NCBI GenBank assembly: GCA_937880755.1
Contig: CALGRX010000008.1
Location: 92,047-156,046, forward strand
Direction: 5' to 3'
DNA length: 64,000 bases
Source: an uncultured Clostridia bacterium
Lineage (GTDB): Bacteria > Bacillota > Clostridia > Christensenellales > UBA3700
The first letter of the stretch is position 1, and every line of letters begins with the position of its first letter. Both the position numbers and the translations under genes were made by a program. Shown in pieces: positions 51,525-61,391 of the stretch. A model generated the notes under the pieces. It saw only the letters and a list, made by a program, of their open reading frames with translations. It was not told the DNA's origin and made no database searches.

Positions 51525-52802
51525 TTATCTAATTTCTTCTTTTCCGCCCATGTACATACGTAGTGGAGCAGGAATAGCAATCGAGCCGTCCTCGCGCAGA
51601 TTGTTTTCCAAGAAAGCTATGAGCATACGAGGAGGAGCAACGACGGTGTTGTTGAGGGTGTGAGCAAAGTAGTTGCCTTCTTTACCCTTAATTCTTATGC
51701 CGAGGCGTCTTGCTTGAGCGTCGCCGAGGTTAGAACAGCTACCCACTTCAAAGTATTTCTTTTGTCTTGGGGACCAAGCTTCCACGTCGATACTCTTAAC
51801 TTTGAGGTCGGCGAGGTCGCCCGAGCAACATTCCAAAGTGCGAACGGGTATGTCGAGAGAACGGAAGAAGTCCACGGTGTTGGTGTAGAGTTTGACAAAC
51901 CAATCTCTGCTATCGTCGGGGTGGCATACGACTATCATCTCTTGTTTTTCAAATTGGTGAATACGGTACACGCCTCTCTCTTCTATGCCGTGCGCGCCCA
52001 CTTCTTTACGGAAACAAGGAGAATAGCTGGTGAGAGCCTTAGGCAACTCGTCTTCGCTAAGCACCGTGTCCATAAACTTGCCTATCATAGAGTGCTCGGA
52101 CGTGCCGATAAGGTAGAGGTCCTCGCCCTCGATTTTGTACATCATATTCTCCATTTCGGCAAAGCTCATTACGCCCGTCACGACGTTGCTTCTAATCATA
52201 AAAGGCGGAATATAATAGGTAAAGCCTCTATCTATCATAAAGTCTCTTGCATACGACAAAATCGCGCTATGCAGACGGGCAATATCTCCGCAAAGGTAGT
52301 AGAAACCGTTACCGCTCGTTCTTCTTGCGCTGTCGAGGTCTATGCCTTTGAGCCTTTCCATGATATCTACGTGATAAGGCACTTCAAAGTCGGGTACCTT
52401 AGGCTCGCCGAAGCGTTCCACTTCCACGTTTTCGCTGTCGTCCTTACCGATAGGCACGCTGTCGTCGATGATATTAGGAATGACCATCATTCTCTTCTTT
52501 ATTTCGGCGGATAGCTCTTCCTCTTTGACTTCGAGGTCGGCGAGTTCTTTGGCAAACTCAGCCACTTGCGCCTTGACTTTTTCGGCTTCGTCCCTTTGAC
52601 CTTTTGCCATCAGACCGCCGATTTGCTTGGAGAGGGCGTTGCGTTGCGACCTACAATAGTCACCTCGTTGTTTGCATTCTCTAAACTCTTTGTCCATTGC
52701 CAAGACCTCGTCTACGAGGACGAGCTTTTCGTCTTGGAACTTCTTTTTGATATTTTCTTTTACCAATTCGGGATTGGTTCTCACAAGTTTGATATCCAGC
52801 AT
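51525..52802 (-). CDS. serS: seryl-tRNA synthetase
   Basis: A 425-residue class II synthetase. An N-terminal coiled coil (about 1-110) is followed by the catalytic core with motif 2 PCFRKEVGAHGIEERGVYRIHQF and motif 3 PPRMLIAFLEN. AAGGAG precedes the ATG, 10 bp after leuS. No T-box leader is present between them. Confidence 0.96.
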   Translation of the reverse strand: MLDIKLVRTNPELVKENIKKKFQDEKLVLVDEVLAMDKEFRECKQRGDYCRSQRNALSKQIGGLMAKGQRDEAEKVKAQVAEFAKELADLEVKEEELSAEIKKRMMVIPNIIDDSVPIGKDDSENVEVERFGEPKVPDFEVPYHVDIMERLKGIDLDSARRTSGNGFYYLCGDIARLHSAILSYARDFMIDRGFTYYIPPFMIRSNVVTGVMSFAEMENMMYKIEGEDLYLIGTSEHSMIGKFMDTVLSEDELPKALTSYSPCFRKEVGAHGIEERGVYRIHQFEKQEMIVVCHPDDSRDWFVKLYTNTVDFFRSLDIPVRTLECCSGDLADLKVKSIDVEAWSPRQKKYFEVGSCSNLGDAQARRLGIRIKGKEGNYFAHTLNNTVVAPPRMLIAFLENNLREDGSIAIPAPLRMYMGGKEEIR

Positions 52803-52812
52803 AATTATCTCC

Positions 52813-55245
52813 TTATTTGACTACTATGTTTACGAGGCGTTTTGGTATAACGATTGCTTTGACCACGTTCATGCCTTCGAGCAGTGCTTTGACGGTAGGC
52901 TCTTCTAGAGCGATTGCTTTGATTTGCTCGGCGTCGGCGTCGCTAGGAACGACTATTTTCGCCTTAATTCTGCTGTTGATTTGCACGGCAAGCTCGTATT
53001 CGTCCTTGACGAGAGCCGACTCGTCGCAAGTAGGGAACGCGCGGTTGAAGACGCTGTAAGGCCCACCCATCATCTCGTTAAGCTCTTCGCTGACGTGAGG
53101 TACGAAAGGTGCAAGGAGCAATACTAGGTCGTCCACGCAAGAATAGAAGAATTCTTGATTTTTGTTGTCGCCGAGGTCGCCGTCGTACTTGTACAATGCG
53201 TTGACGTACTCCATTAGACGGGCGATAGCCGTGTTGAAAGAGAAGGTTTGCATATCTGCGTCGACTCTACCGATAGTGTAGTTGCGCACGTAGTTAAGCT
53301 CCTTTTCGGCTTTGCCAAGCTCTTGCTTAGGTTGGTCTTTTTTGGCTTTGATGACCAGTCTTTCTACTCTCTCTAAGAATTTGATGATAGAGTCTATACC
53401 GTTGGCGTTCCATGGGCCGCCCTCGATATAAGAGAAACCGAACATAAGGTACATACGGAATGCGTCCGCTCCGTACTTCTTGACGTAATCGTCGGGAGAG
53501 ATGACGTTGCCTCTGGACTTACTCATCTTATTGCCGTCAGGACCGAGAATAGTGCCTTGGTGTACGAGAGAGGTAAACGGCTCGTCGAAGTTGAGGTACC
53601 CCATATCTCTCAATGCTTTGGTGAAAAAACGCGCGTAGAGCAAGTGCATGCAAGCGTGCTCGGCACCGCCGATATACTTGTCCACAGGCAACATTTTGTT
53701 GATAATCTCGGGGTCAAACGCCATCTTGTCGTTGTGAGCGTCAGGGTATCTTAGAAAGTACCAACTAGAGCAAACGAAGGTGTCCATCGTGTCGGGATCA
53801 CGTCTTGCAGGTCTACCGCATATAGGGCAGGTGGTGTTCATAAATTCTTCGCTCTTGAGTAGAGGCGATTTGCCGTCAGGCGTAAAGTCTACGTTGTAAG
53901 GTAGCTTTACGGGTAGTTGGTCCTCAGGGACGGGCACTTCTCCGCAGTGGTCGCAGTGTATGATAGGGATAGGACAGCCCCAATATCTTTGACGGGAAAT
54001 CAGCCAATCTCTTAGACGATAGTTGGTCTTGACTCCGCCTTTGCCCATCTTTTCGAGTTTGGCTAGGATGGCAGGGATAGCCTCTTCGGTAGTGAGTCCG
54101 TCGAACTCTCCGCTATTGACGAGTACGCCGTGTTCGCAATAAGGCAAATCGTCGGCGCTACCGTCGGCGCTCTTGATGACTCTCTCGATCTTGAGGTCGT
54201 ACTTCTTGGCAAAGTCGTAATCTCTATCGTCGTGCGCGCCTACGCCCATAACCGCGCCCGTGCCGTAAGAAGCCAACACGTAGTCGCCTATCCATATAGG
54301 TACTCTTTCGCCGTTGATTGGGTTGATGCAATAGCTTCCCGTAAAGGCGCCCGTCTTTTCTCTGGTGGTAGAGAGTCTATCTATCTCGGCAATCTTAGCC
54401 GTTTGGGCTTTGTAGTCCTCTACGGCTTGTTTTTGCTCCGGGGTAGTGAGGGAATCAACGAGAGGATGCTCGGGAGCGAGTACCACGTAGGACACGCCGA
54501 AGATTGTGTCGGCACGTGTGGTAAATACTCTAAACGAACCGCCGTTTTCGCATACGAATTGTATCTCACCGCCTTGCGATTTGCCAATCCAATGTCTTTG
54601 CATTGCCTTGGTCTTTTCAGGCCAATCGAGCTTGTCCAAGCCTTGCAACAGCTCCTCTGCATAGTCGGTGATTTTGAAGAACCATTGAGTAAGATTTTTT
54701 CTGATAACGGGGTGACCGCATCTTTCGCAACAGCCGTCTATTACTTGCTCGTTGGCAAGCACGGTATTGCAGTCGGTACACCAGTTGACAGGCGCTTGTT
54801 TGCGGTAAGCCAGACCCTTTTTGTACAACTGAAGAAATATCCATTGCGTCCACTTGTAGTACTCGGGCAAGCAAGTTACCACCTCGTAGTCCCAATCGAA
54901 GCTACCGCCGATGGCTTTGAGCTGTCCTTCCATCGTTTCGATATTTTTGAGGGTGCTGTCTTGTGGGTGAACGCCCGTCTTGATAGCGTAGTTTTCGGCT
55001 GGCAAACCAAAGGCGTCGAAGCCCATTGGTTGGAATACCTCGTAGCCCTTCATTCTTAGGTATCTTGCATAACTGTCGCTAGGACCGTAGTTGTACCAGT
55101 GACCTGCGTGTAACTTAGCGCCCGAAGGGTATGAGAACATCTCCAAAACGTACTTCTTTTTGTCGGTTTTGGATTTGTCAAAACTGTACAGGCGAGTATC
55201 CGCCCAAGTTTTTTGCCACTTTTTTTCAATGTTGATAAAGTCCAT
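52813..55245 (-). CDS. leuS: leucyl-tRNA synthetase
   Basis: An 810-residue class I synthetase. The HIGH-type motif is HAGHWYNY near residue 47, the zinc-like CTDCNTVLANEQV and editing domain lie between 160 and 400, and KMSKSRGNV lies near residue 575. Start 55245 is preferred over an ATG two codons upstream because GAGGA is then 6-7 nt away. The upstream leader is short (about 40 nt), so no T-box fits. Confidence 0.96.
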   Translation of the reverse strand: MDFINIEKKWQKTWADTRLYSFDKSKTDKKKYVLEMFSYPSGAKLHAGHWYNYGPSDSYARYLRMKGYEVFQPMGFDAFGLPAENYAIKTGVHPQDSTLKNIETMEGQLKAIGGSFDWDYEVVTCLPEYYKWTQWIFLQLYKKGLAYRKQAPVNWCTDCNTVLANEQVIDGCCERCGHPVIRKNLTQWFFKITDYAEELLQGLDKLDWPEKTKAMQRHWIGKSQGGEIQFVCENGGSFRVFTTRADTIFGVSYVVLAPEHPLVDSLTTPEQKQAVEDYKAQTAKIAEIDRLSTTREKTGAFTGSYCINPINGERVPIWIGDYVLASYGTGAVMGVGAHDDRDYDFAKKYDLKIERVIKSADGSADDLPYCEHGVLVNSGEFDGLTTEEAIPAILAKLEKMGKGGVKTNYRLRDWLISRQRYWGCPIPIIHCDHCGEVPVPEDQLPVKLPYNVDFTPDGKSPLLKSEEFMNTTCPICGRPARRDPDTMDTFVCSSWYFLRYPDAHNDKMAFDPEIINKMLPVDKYIGGAEHACMHLLYARFFTKALRDMGYLNFDEPFTSLVHQGTILGPDGNKMSKSRGNVISPDDYVKKYGADAFRMYLMFGFSYIEGGPWNANGIDSIIKFLERVERLVIKAKKDQPKQELGKAEKELNYVRNYTIGRVDADMQTFSFNTAIARLMEYVNALYKYDGDLGDNKNQEFFYSCVDDLVLLLAPFVPHVSEELNEMMGGPYSVFNRAFPTCDESALVKDEYELAVQINSRIKAKIVVPSDADAEQIKAIALEEPTVKALLEGMNVVKAIVIPKRLVNIVVK

Positions 55246-55285
55246 TTTCATTCCTCAGGAAAGTGTTGTTGGTGATACAAATATA

Positions 55286-55314
55286 ATAATATTATATTAA
55301 GAAAAAATTGTCAA
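55286..55314 (-). promoter_or_regulatory. promoter of the leuS operon
   Basis: TTGACA (55314-55309), 17-bp spacer, TATTAT (55291-55286) on the - strand. Confidence 0.7.
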
Positions 55315-55487
55315 CACATACGCGCGCATATGATTGCTCGAAATAGAGGTATCGTCTTAAGAGAATATAAATTTTGTTGGTATTTGGGCAAAGCGTCAAT
55401 AGTCTTGCGAAATAGTTTTTTTAGAAATCAAAAAGCAATACGAAACTACTCAACGAGCAGTTTTACCGACCAACGATTGACCGCATA

Positions 55488-56792
55488 CTAGCCCAGCACC
55501 AGCCACAAGCCGAGCAGTGCCGCGAGTAGCGTAGGCAAGGCAACGATTACGCCCACCTTGACGAAACTGACGTAACTAAACTCTAAGCCGTGCTTTTTGA
55601 GAATATTGCTCCACATTATGCCCGCCAAAGCCCCCACAGGAGTAAGGCAAGCGCCAAGGTTGGAGCCTATTACGGTAGCGTAAAGAGCGCCCGTCGCAAC
55701 GCTCCTAGGCAAGTTGGATATTATGGACGAAAACAGCACGCTCATAGGAATATTGTTGACTAGGTTACTCACGAGAAAGGAGCCTAGTCCATACGTAAGT
55801 ATAGTCGGAGTATGACTAAAAGCACTCGCTATTGCTTGCGTTGCGCCCTTGCCGTCAAGTGCAAAAATCAACACGAACATAGAGAGCACGAAGGGTACGA
55901 GTTGCCAAGGCGCTCTGACCAAGCTTTTGCCAAGTGCCGTAGGCGGACGTTTTCTGATTGCTCCGATTACGAGGTTAAATACGCAAAGCGACAACGTAGA
56001 TAAACTCGCAACCAGCCACATTTCCAACCCTAGATACGGTCCTATAGCGAGCAATATCGTGCATACGGCAAGGTGAACTATTCCCACGACGAGCAGTAGC
56101 TTATCCTTTAACTCAACGATTTGCGCGCTAGCTTCGATTGGGGCAGATAGAGAGCGACGAAAGAGTAGATATAGCAACAGTAAAGATACGAGCCCCGCCA
56201 TCACGGTTGGCAGTATCATCACTTGGAGATAATTCCAAAAGCTCTCAGAAGCAAAGGTAGCCAAATATATGTTGGTAGGGTTGCCTATGATGAGCGCCAT
56301 GCTCCAAGTATTGGCGGCGACGAATTCCGTAGCAACGTATGGCATAGGATTGATTTTTGCCGCTTTGGCGAAGTAACAAATAAAGGGTGTAAAGGATAGT
56401 ATGATTATGTCGTTGGAGGTAAACACCGTCAGAGAGGCAACTATGACGTAGAGCAAGAAGAACAACCTCTTTTGACTACGACCCGCCCTTCTTAGCGTTA
56501 CGCTTGCCAAATATCCGAAGAAGCCCAACTCATCCAAAAAGACCGACAGCAAAGTCATCGAGATAAATAACACTAAGATTTTGAGAGGATTGACGGGGGT
56601 GTCGGCAACAAGAAAAGCCGTAACGGCGGACAATGAAGTTTGTCTAAAAGCTATGGCAACAATCGCACCTATAATGGTAATAATCCAATACGTGTCCACA
56701 AAAATTTTGCCATGACGCAGTTTTGGAAAAAACAATACCGCCGTTATCATCAGCAAACAAGTGGCGGTACAAATAATTATAATCGGCAACAT
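55488..56792 (-). CDS. ArsB/NhaD-type ion transporter
   Basis: A 434-residue membrane protein of the ion-transporter superfamily with about 11 helices in two inverted halves. The half-motifs TSNDIIILSFTPF with IIGNPTNIYLA, and SNLVNNIPMSVLF with GSNLGACLTPVGALAGIMW, are the paired re-entrant loops. Arsenite, sodium/proton or dicarboxylate transport are all possible; no arsR-like gene is nearby. ATG 56792 follows GAGAGGAAG. Confidence 0.82.
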   Translation of the reverse strand: MLPIIIICTATCLLMITAVLFFPKLRHGKIFVDTYWIITIIGAIVAIAFRQTSLSAVTAFLVADTPVNPLKILVLFISMTLLSVFLDELGFFGYLASVTLRRAGRSQKRLFFLLYVIVASLTVFTSNDIIILSFTPFICYFAKAAKINPMPYVATEFVAANTWSMALIIGNPTNIYLATFASESFWNYLQVMILPTVMAGLVSLLLLYLLFRRSLSAPIEASAQIVELKDKLLLVVGIVHLAVCTILLAIGPYLGLEMWLVASLSTLSLCVFNLVIGAIRKRPPTALGKSLVRAPWQLVPFVLSMFVLIFALDGKGATQAIASAFSHTPTILTYGLGSFLVSNLVNNIPMSVLFSSIISNLPRSVATGALYATVIGSNLGACLTPVGALAGIMWSNILKKHGLEFSYVSFVKVGVIVALPTLLAALLGLWLVLG

Positions 56793-56944
56793 TTTCGACT
56801 TCCTCTCACGTATTGACGAGAGCATTATAGCCCCGCAAATCGTGGTTGTCAATCTATCGCCTATCAAAAAATAAATTTTTAATTTAGCAGTTTTTTTGAG
56901 CTCTATTTGACGAGTCGTAGTTGCTCGATAAGGACAAGCTATTG

Positions 56945-58444
56945 TCAGTCGTTAGCCTCTTGCGCATCGTATTCGTTGGCGAAGTCTTCTTCCACGCACT
57001 CTTGTTCCTCGCAAGTTGCGGTGACTTCTTCGAGAGAAATGTTTTGCAAAACGTTTTCTTTGGCAAGAGGTAGGGTATCTTTGCCCGTGGCACATTCTTT
57101 GACTGTTTTGGAGAGTGCAATCAAGGCTATTGCGTTAGGCAACACCATTAGGTAATTGAACATGTCCGTCAATTCCCACACTAGGTCGTTGGAGAGTATC
57201 GAGCCAAGGAAGATAAAGCCTATTGCAAGTATCGTATACGCCACGGTAGCCTTTTTGCCAAAGAGATAGTCTACGTTGAGTTTTCCAAAGAGGTTCCAGC
57301 TCAATATGGTTGAGAATGCAAAGAAGAACAAGCATATCGCAACGAAAATTGCCCCCGCCTTGTCGCCCACCAATCCTCCGAAAGCTAGTTGCGCCATATT
57401 GGTTTTGTCCACGCCGTCGGCAGCGCCCGAAGCGAGAATGCCGTCGCCTGCGTATAGAGAAGTGATGACGACGAGTGCCGTCAAGGTAATCACGACGAAC
57501 GTATCGATAAACATACCCGCCATAGCCACCACGCCTTGGTCGTGAGGCTTGTTGACTTGCGCTAGAGCGTGTGCGTGAGGGGTAGAGCCCATACCCGCTT
57601 CGTTGGAGAACAAGCCTCTCTTGGCGCCTTGACTGAGAGCCGTCTTGATGGCTGCGCCCACGCTTCCGCCTATGATAGCTTGTGGAGCAAAGGCGTACTT
57701 GAAAATCATACCTATGCTTTGAGGCAAGACCTTGACGTTGGCGAAGATGACCACTAAAGAACCTATGATATAAAGAATTGCCATAATAGGCACTATTTTT
57801 TCCGTAACTTGAGCAATTCGTTTGACCCCGCCGAAGAAGACCGCGCCACACAGAATTGCAATTACCAAACCCACTACCCAAGAAGGTATGCCAAGCGCAT
57901 TGTTGAAGGTAGATGCGATAGAGTTGGACTGTACCATACAACCCATAAATCCCAGCGCTAGCACTATTGCCACGGCAAAAAAGCCCGCGAGGAACTTGCC
58001 GAAGCCGCCCTTAAAGGCGCGCCTAATGTAGTATACCGGACCACCTTTGACAGTGCCGTCTTGTTCGACGACGCGTGTCTTTTGGGCAAGCACGGCCTCT
58101 GCGTAAATCGTAGCCATACCGAAGAAGGCAATGACCCACATCCAAAAAATCGCCCCCGGACCGCCGAGTAGGATAGCACCGCACGCGCCGATTATATTGC
58201 CCGTGCCCACTTGCGAAGCGACTGCGGTAGTCAAAGCTTGGAAGGAGCTCAGACCGCCCCCGTTTGCCCTACCTTTGAGCGACAGTTCGCCAAACATTTT
58301 CTTCATACCTTCGCCAAAACAACGCACCTGGACGAAGCGCGTTTTGATAGTAAAAAAGATACCCGTGCCGAGTAGCAGGATTATGAGAAGGTAGTCGGAT
58401 AGGTAAGAATTGATAGTCTGTACGACCTTGAGCAAAGCGTCCAT
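56945..58444 (-). CDS. AGCS-family alanine/glycine:cation symporter
   Basis: A 499-residue symporter with about 11 helices. Family signatures GLSSFQALTTAVASQVGTGNI and GAIFWMWVIAFFGM, and later RGLFSNEAGMGSTPHAHALA, are clear. The acidic C-terminal tail (VTATCEEQECVEEDFAN) is unusual. ATG 58444 is chosen because GGAGA is 4 nt away from it, against 1 nt for the ATG before it. No glycine riboswitch is seen in the leader. Confidence 0.9.
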   Translation of the reverse strand: MDALLKVVQTINSYLSDYLLIILLLGTGIFFTIKTRFVQVRCFGEGMKKMFGELSLKGRANGGGLSSFQALTTAVASQVGTGNIIGACGAILLGGPGAIFWMWVIAFFGMATIYAEAVLAQKTRVVEQDGTVKGGPVYYIRRAFKGGFGKFLAGFFAVAIVLALGFMGCMVQSNSIASTFNNALGIPSWVVGLVIAILCGAVFFGGVKRIAQVTEKIVPIMAILYIIGSLVVIFANVKVLPQSIGMIFKYAFAPQAIIGGSVGAAIKTALSQGAKRGLFSNEAGMGSTPHAHALAQVNKPHDQGVVAMAGMFIDTFVVITLTALVVITSLYAGDGILASGAADGVDKTNMAQLAFGGLVGDKAGAIFVAICLFFFAFSTILSWNLFGKLNVDYLFGKKATVAYTILAIGFIFLGSILSNDLVWELTDMFNYLMVLPNAIALIALSKTVKECATGKDTLPLAKENVLQNISLEEVTATCEEQECVEEDFANEYDAQEAND

Positions 58445-58502
58445 CATATCTCCGTAGCCCACGATTGGTGGAAAAGAAGGCGAGTGCCGACGGGAATATT
58501 GT

Positions 58503-58530
58503 ATTATAAAATAGGTGTATTTGGCAACAA
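58503..58530 (-). promoter_or_regulatory. promoter of the alanine symporter gene
   Basis: TTGTTG (58530-58525), 16-bp spacer, TATAAT (58508-58503) on the - strand. The leader is about 55 nt. Confidence 0.55.
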
Positions 58531-58641
58531 AAATTTAGTCAATAAGAGTGCCAAAAAGTCAAAAAGTCGATACGTGTCGTCAAAATCGGTATATATTTTT
58601 TGATTAAGACCCTCTATGTCCTACAAAAATGCTTGTTTTTA

Positions 58642-58670
58642 TTGTAATCTTTGTAAATATATGGTAAAAT
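58642..58670 (+). promoter_or_regulatory. promoter of putP
   Basis: TTGTAA (58642-58647), 17-bp spacer, TAAAAT (58665-58670), about 28 nt before the ATG. Confidence 0.6.
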
Positions 58671-58698
58671 AAAGCGTATATTTTTGCGGAGGAAAGCT

Positions 58699-60324
58699 AT
58701 GAACAGCCAATCCATTCAGATTATGATAGCTATGCTGATATATATGGTCGCCGTTATAGTTATCGGTATCGTGTTTGCACGTCGTGCCAACAACAGCACC
58801 GACAACTATCTTTTGGGAGGCAGAAGCCTCGGTCCGTGGGTGACCGCAATGAGTGCAGAAGCCTCGGATATGAGCGGATGGTTGCTTATGGGACTGCCGG
58901 GCGTTGCTTATTGGTGCGGACTTGCCGACGCGATATGGACGGCAATAGGACTTGCCATAGGTACTTACGTCAACTGGCTTTTGGTGTCCAAGAGACTGCG
59001 TAGGTACAGTATCAGAGCCAACAACGCAATCACCTTGCCCGAGTTTTTCTCCAATCGTTTTAGAGAAAACAAAAAGATTATTATGACGCTTTCGGCGCTG
59101 TTTATATTGATATTCTTTACGGTATATGCGGCAAGCTGTTTCGTTACGTGTGGCAAGCTTTTTTCTACGCTTTTTGGTCTTGACTACAAAAAAATGATGA
59201 TTTTGGGTGCGATATTCGTGCTTGCCTATACTTTGCTCGGCGGATTTTTGGCAGAGAGCGCGTCGGACTTTATGCAAGCGATAGTTATGATAGTTGCCCT
59301 TACAAGTATGATAATCTTGTGCACGATCAAGGCGGGCGGTATCGGACAAGTTATCGAAAACGCAAGACAAATTCCCGGCTTTTTGGAGTTTTTCCACATA
59401 GCCAGCCCTGTCGTCGGAGATAACGGAGAACAACTTGTCGAGGCGGGCAAGCCCGTCTTTGGCGAGGCAGGCGCTTACGGTTTCCTTACCGTAATATCTA
59501 CGCTTGCTTGGGGCTTGGGATATTTCGGTATGCCACAAGTCTTGCTTAGATTTATGGCAATCAGGTCGGAGAAGGAGCTCAAGCCATCGAGAAGGATAGC
59601 AATGGTATGGGTAGTAATATCCTTGCTAGTTGCGGTGTTTATCGGTATCGTAGGCAGACAGCTTTTCCCCACCTCGCACCTTACGGGCTCGAGCGCCGAG
59701 AACATATTTATCACTTTGTCCACCTCTTTCTTGCCACCGATTATTGCCGGTGTGGTAATGGCGGGCATATTGGCGGCAACGATTTCTTCATCCGACTCCT
59801 ATTTGCTTATAGCGGCTTCGGCATTTGGCAAAAACATTTTCCACGGTGTTGCCAAGAAGAACGCTACGGACAAGCAAGTTATGTGGGCAACGCGTATCAC
59901 CTTGCTTGCAATCGTACTCATTGCCATACTAATTGCGCTTGACAAAGACAGCGTAATATTTACGATCGTATCCTTTGCTTGGGCAGGCTTTGGCGCAACC
60001 TTCGGACCGCTCGTGCTCTTTTCGCTCTTTTGGAAGCGTATCAACAGACCGGGTGCAATCGCAGGTATGGTTGGCGGAGCAGGCATGGTATTTTTGTGGA
60101 AGCTCGTCCTCAGACCACTCGGCGGAGTGTGGGGAATATACGAGCTCTTGCCTGCATTCATCTTCTCAAGTATATGTATAGTAGTCGTATCTTTGCTCAC
60201 AGCCAAGCCTTCACAAGAGATAGTGGACGACTTCGAGGCGGTAGCCAAAGGGGAGACGGTGCCTTACGTGGACGGCAAAGCCGTAGAGCAAGAAGCTAAA
60301 GAAAAAGAAGTAGCGCAAGCTTAA
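58699..60324 (+). CDS. putP: sodium/proline symporter
   Basis: A 541-residue SSS-family transporter with about 13 helices. NYLLGGRSLGPWVTAMSAEASDMSGWLLMG near residues 33-62, given here only as position, and ATISSSDSYLLIAASAFGKNI near residues 360-380, are PutP signatures. GGAGG lies 6-7 nt before ATG 58699. The Glu/Lys-rich C-terminal tail is cytosolic. It may supply proline as carbon source or osmoprotectant. Confidence 0.9.
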   Translation: MNSQSIQIMIAMLIYMVAVIVIGIVFARRANNSTDNYLLGGRSLGPWVTAMSAEASDMSGWLLMGLPGVAYWCGLADAIWTAIGLAIGTYVNWLLVSKRLRRYSIRANNAITLPEFFSNRFRENKKIIMTLSALFILIFFTVYAASCFVTCGKLFSTLFGLDYKKMMILGAIFVLAYTLLGGFLAESASDFMQAIVMIVALTSMIILCTIKAGGIGQVIENARQIPGFLEFFHIASPVVGDNGEQLVEAGKPVFGEAGAYGFLTVISTLAWGLGYFGMPQVLLRFMAIRSEKELKPSRRIAMVWVVISLLVAVFIGIVGRQLFPTSHLTGSSAENIFITLSTSFLPPIIAGVVMAGILAATISSSDSYLLIAASAFGKNIFHGVAKKNATDKQVMWATRITLLAIVLIAILIALDKDSVIFTIVSFAWAGFGATFGPLVLFSLFWKRINRPGAIAGMVGGAGMVFLWKLVLRPLGGVWGIYELLPAFIFSSICIVVVSLLTAKPSQEIVDDFEAVAKGETVPYVDGKAVEQEAKEKEVAQA

Positions 60325-60388
60325 TTTGCATTGACAAAAGTTTTAGAAATTTATAAAATATTGTTGGAGTGTAACGAGGGGTGAATTT

Positions 60389-61306
60389 GTGAAAAAAGTT
60401 GAAGTTGACAAAAAAGAAAAAGATAATCAACCATACCAACCTAAGAAAAAGACCTTTTCCTACAAGTTTTTGTACAAGGTGGTCAAATCGTTGTATGCAA
60501 AGAGAGAGTTTTTGGGTATGGAGAACGTGCCCGAAGAAACCGCTATCTACGTAGGCAACCACGCTCAAATGAACGGACCTTTGGTAGCGGAGCTGTATTT
60601 TCCTCTCAAACACTTGACGTGGATGGTGGGCGAAGTTGCTAATCGCAAAGAATTCCCCGCCTATGCCATGAAGGACTTTTGGCCGTATAAGCCTAAGAGC
60701 GTAAGGTGGTTTTACAATATAGCTGCGCATATGCTCGCCCCGCTCGCAGAGCGACTGTTTTCTTGCGCCGACGTAATACATCTATATAGAGATCACCGCA
60801 TCTTTACCACTTGTAAGACGACTATCAAGTGCCTAAACGAAGGCTACAATATCATCATCTTCCCCGAGTGTAACGACGAGTACAATCATATAGTCAACGA
60901 CTTTGAGAGCAACTATATCGACCTTGCCAAGATGTACTATAATAGATACAAAAAGATACTCAAGTTCGTGCCTATGTACAACGCCGCCAGGCTGCAAAAG
61001 GTGGTGTTCGGCAAGCCGATTGCGTACGACCCCAACGTTCCGATAGACGAGCAACACAATACAATCAATACCTATCTAAAGGAAGAAATCACTCGCCTTG
61101 CGCAGGAGCTTCCGGTGCACAAAGTCATCACCTACAACAACTTTGGCAAGTCGCACTATCCTAAGAACAAGCCGGAACTCAATACGTATGAGCAAAATCA
61201 CCCGGGACAAGTCGCTCCAAAGGACGCGACGGCAAGCAACCAAGTGGGCGAAGCCGAGCCAACCACCGAAAGTCAAGAGATCACCGCTACAACCACCGAA
61301 GAATAA
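60389..61306 (+). CDS. PlsC-like acyltransferase with altered motifs
   Basis: A 305-residue protein with a GTG start preceded by GAGGGG. The fold resembles 1-acylglycerol-3-phosphate acyltransferases: hydrophobic N-terminal part, NHAQMNGPL (about residues 62-70) in the place of NHxxxxD, and IIIFPECNDEY in the place of FPEGTRS. The catalytic Asp of the first motif is replaced by Gly, so activity on lysophosphatidate is doubtful. The C-terminal 45 residues are a Thr/Glu/Ala-rich disordered tail. No signal peptide. Confidence 0.7.
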   Translation: MKKVEVDKKEKDNQPYQPKKKTFSYKFLYKVVKSLYAKREFLGMENVPEETAIYVGNHAQMNGPLVAELYFPLKHLTWMVGEVANRKEFPAYAMKDFWPYKPKSVRWFYNIAAHMLAPLAERLFSCADVIHLYRDHRIFTTCKTTIKCLNEGYNIIIFPECNDEYNHIVNDFESNYIDLAKMYYNRYKKILKFVPMYNAARLQKVVFGKPIAYDPNVPIDEQHNTINTYLKEEITRLAQELPVHKVITYNNFGKSHYPKNKPELNTYEQNHPGQVAPKDATASNQVGEAEPTTESQEITATTTEE

Positions 61307-61368
61307 TACAAATAAAAGTGTATTGTCAAACTACGTGCAACATTTTTATGTTTTTGTTCAAACAAATC

Positions 61369-61388
61369 AGCCCCGAATATTCGGGGCT
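61369..61388. terminator. hairpin between the acyltransferase and XRE genes
   Basis: A perfect palindrome AGCCCCGAATATTCGGGGCT between two convergent genes, followed by only weak T runs on each side. Confidence 0.55.
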
Positions 61389-61391
61389 AAA

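Noticed and set aside
54130..55059. 309-codon frame antisense to leuS
   Set aside because: The leuS protein on the other strand has all family motifs; the antisense frame has none.
55246..55487. T-box leader before leuS
   Set aside because: The promoter is about 40 nt from the start; there is no room for specifier and T-box stems.
57135..57941. 268-codon frame in another frame of the alanine symporter
   Set aside because: Low-complexity Arg/Tyr-rich product, typical of a frame-shifted shadow.
58445..58530. Glycine riboswitch before the alanine symporter
   Set aside because: The leader is only about 55 nt and lacks the conserved GG-rich aptamer cores.
58639..59538. 299-codon frame on the - strand over putP
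   Set aside because: Overlaps the well-supported putP gene and its promoter, and shows no domain.
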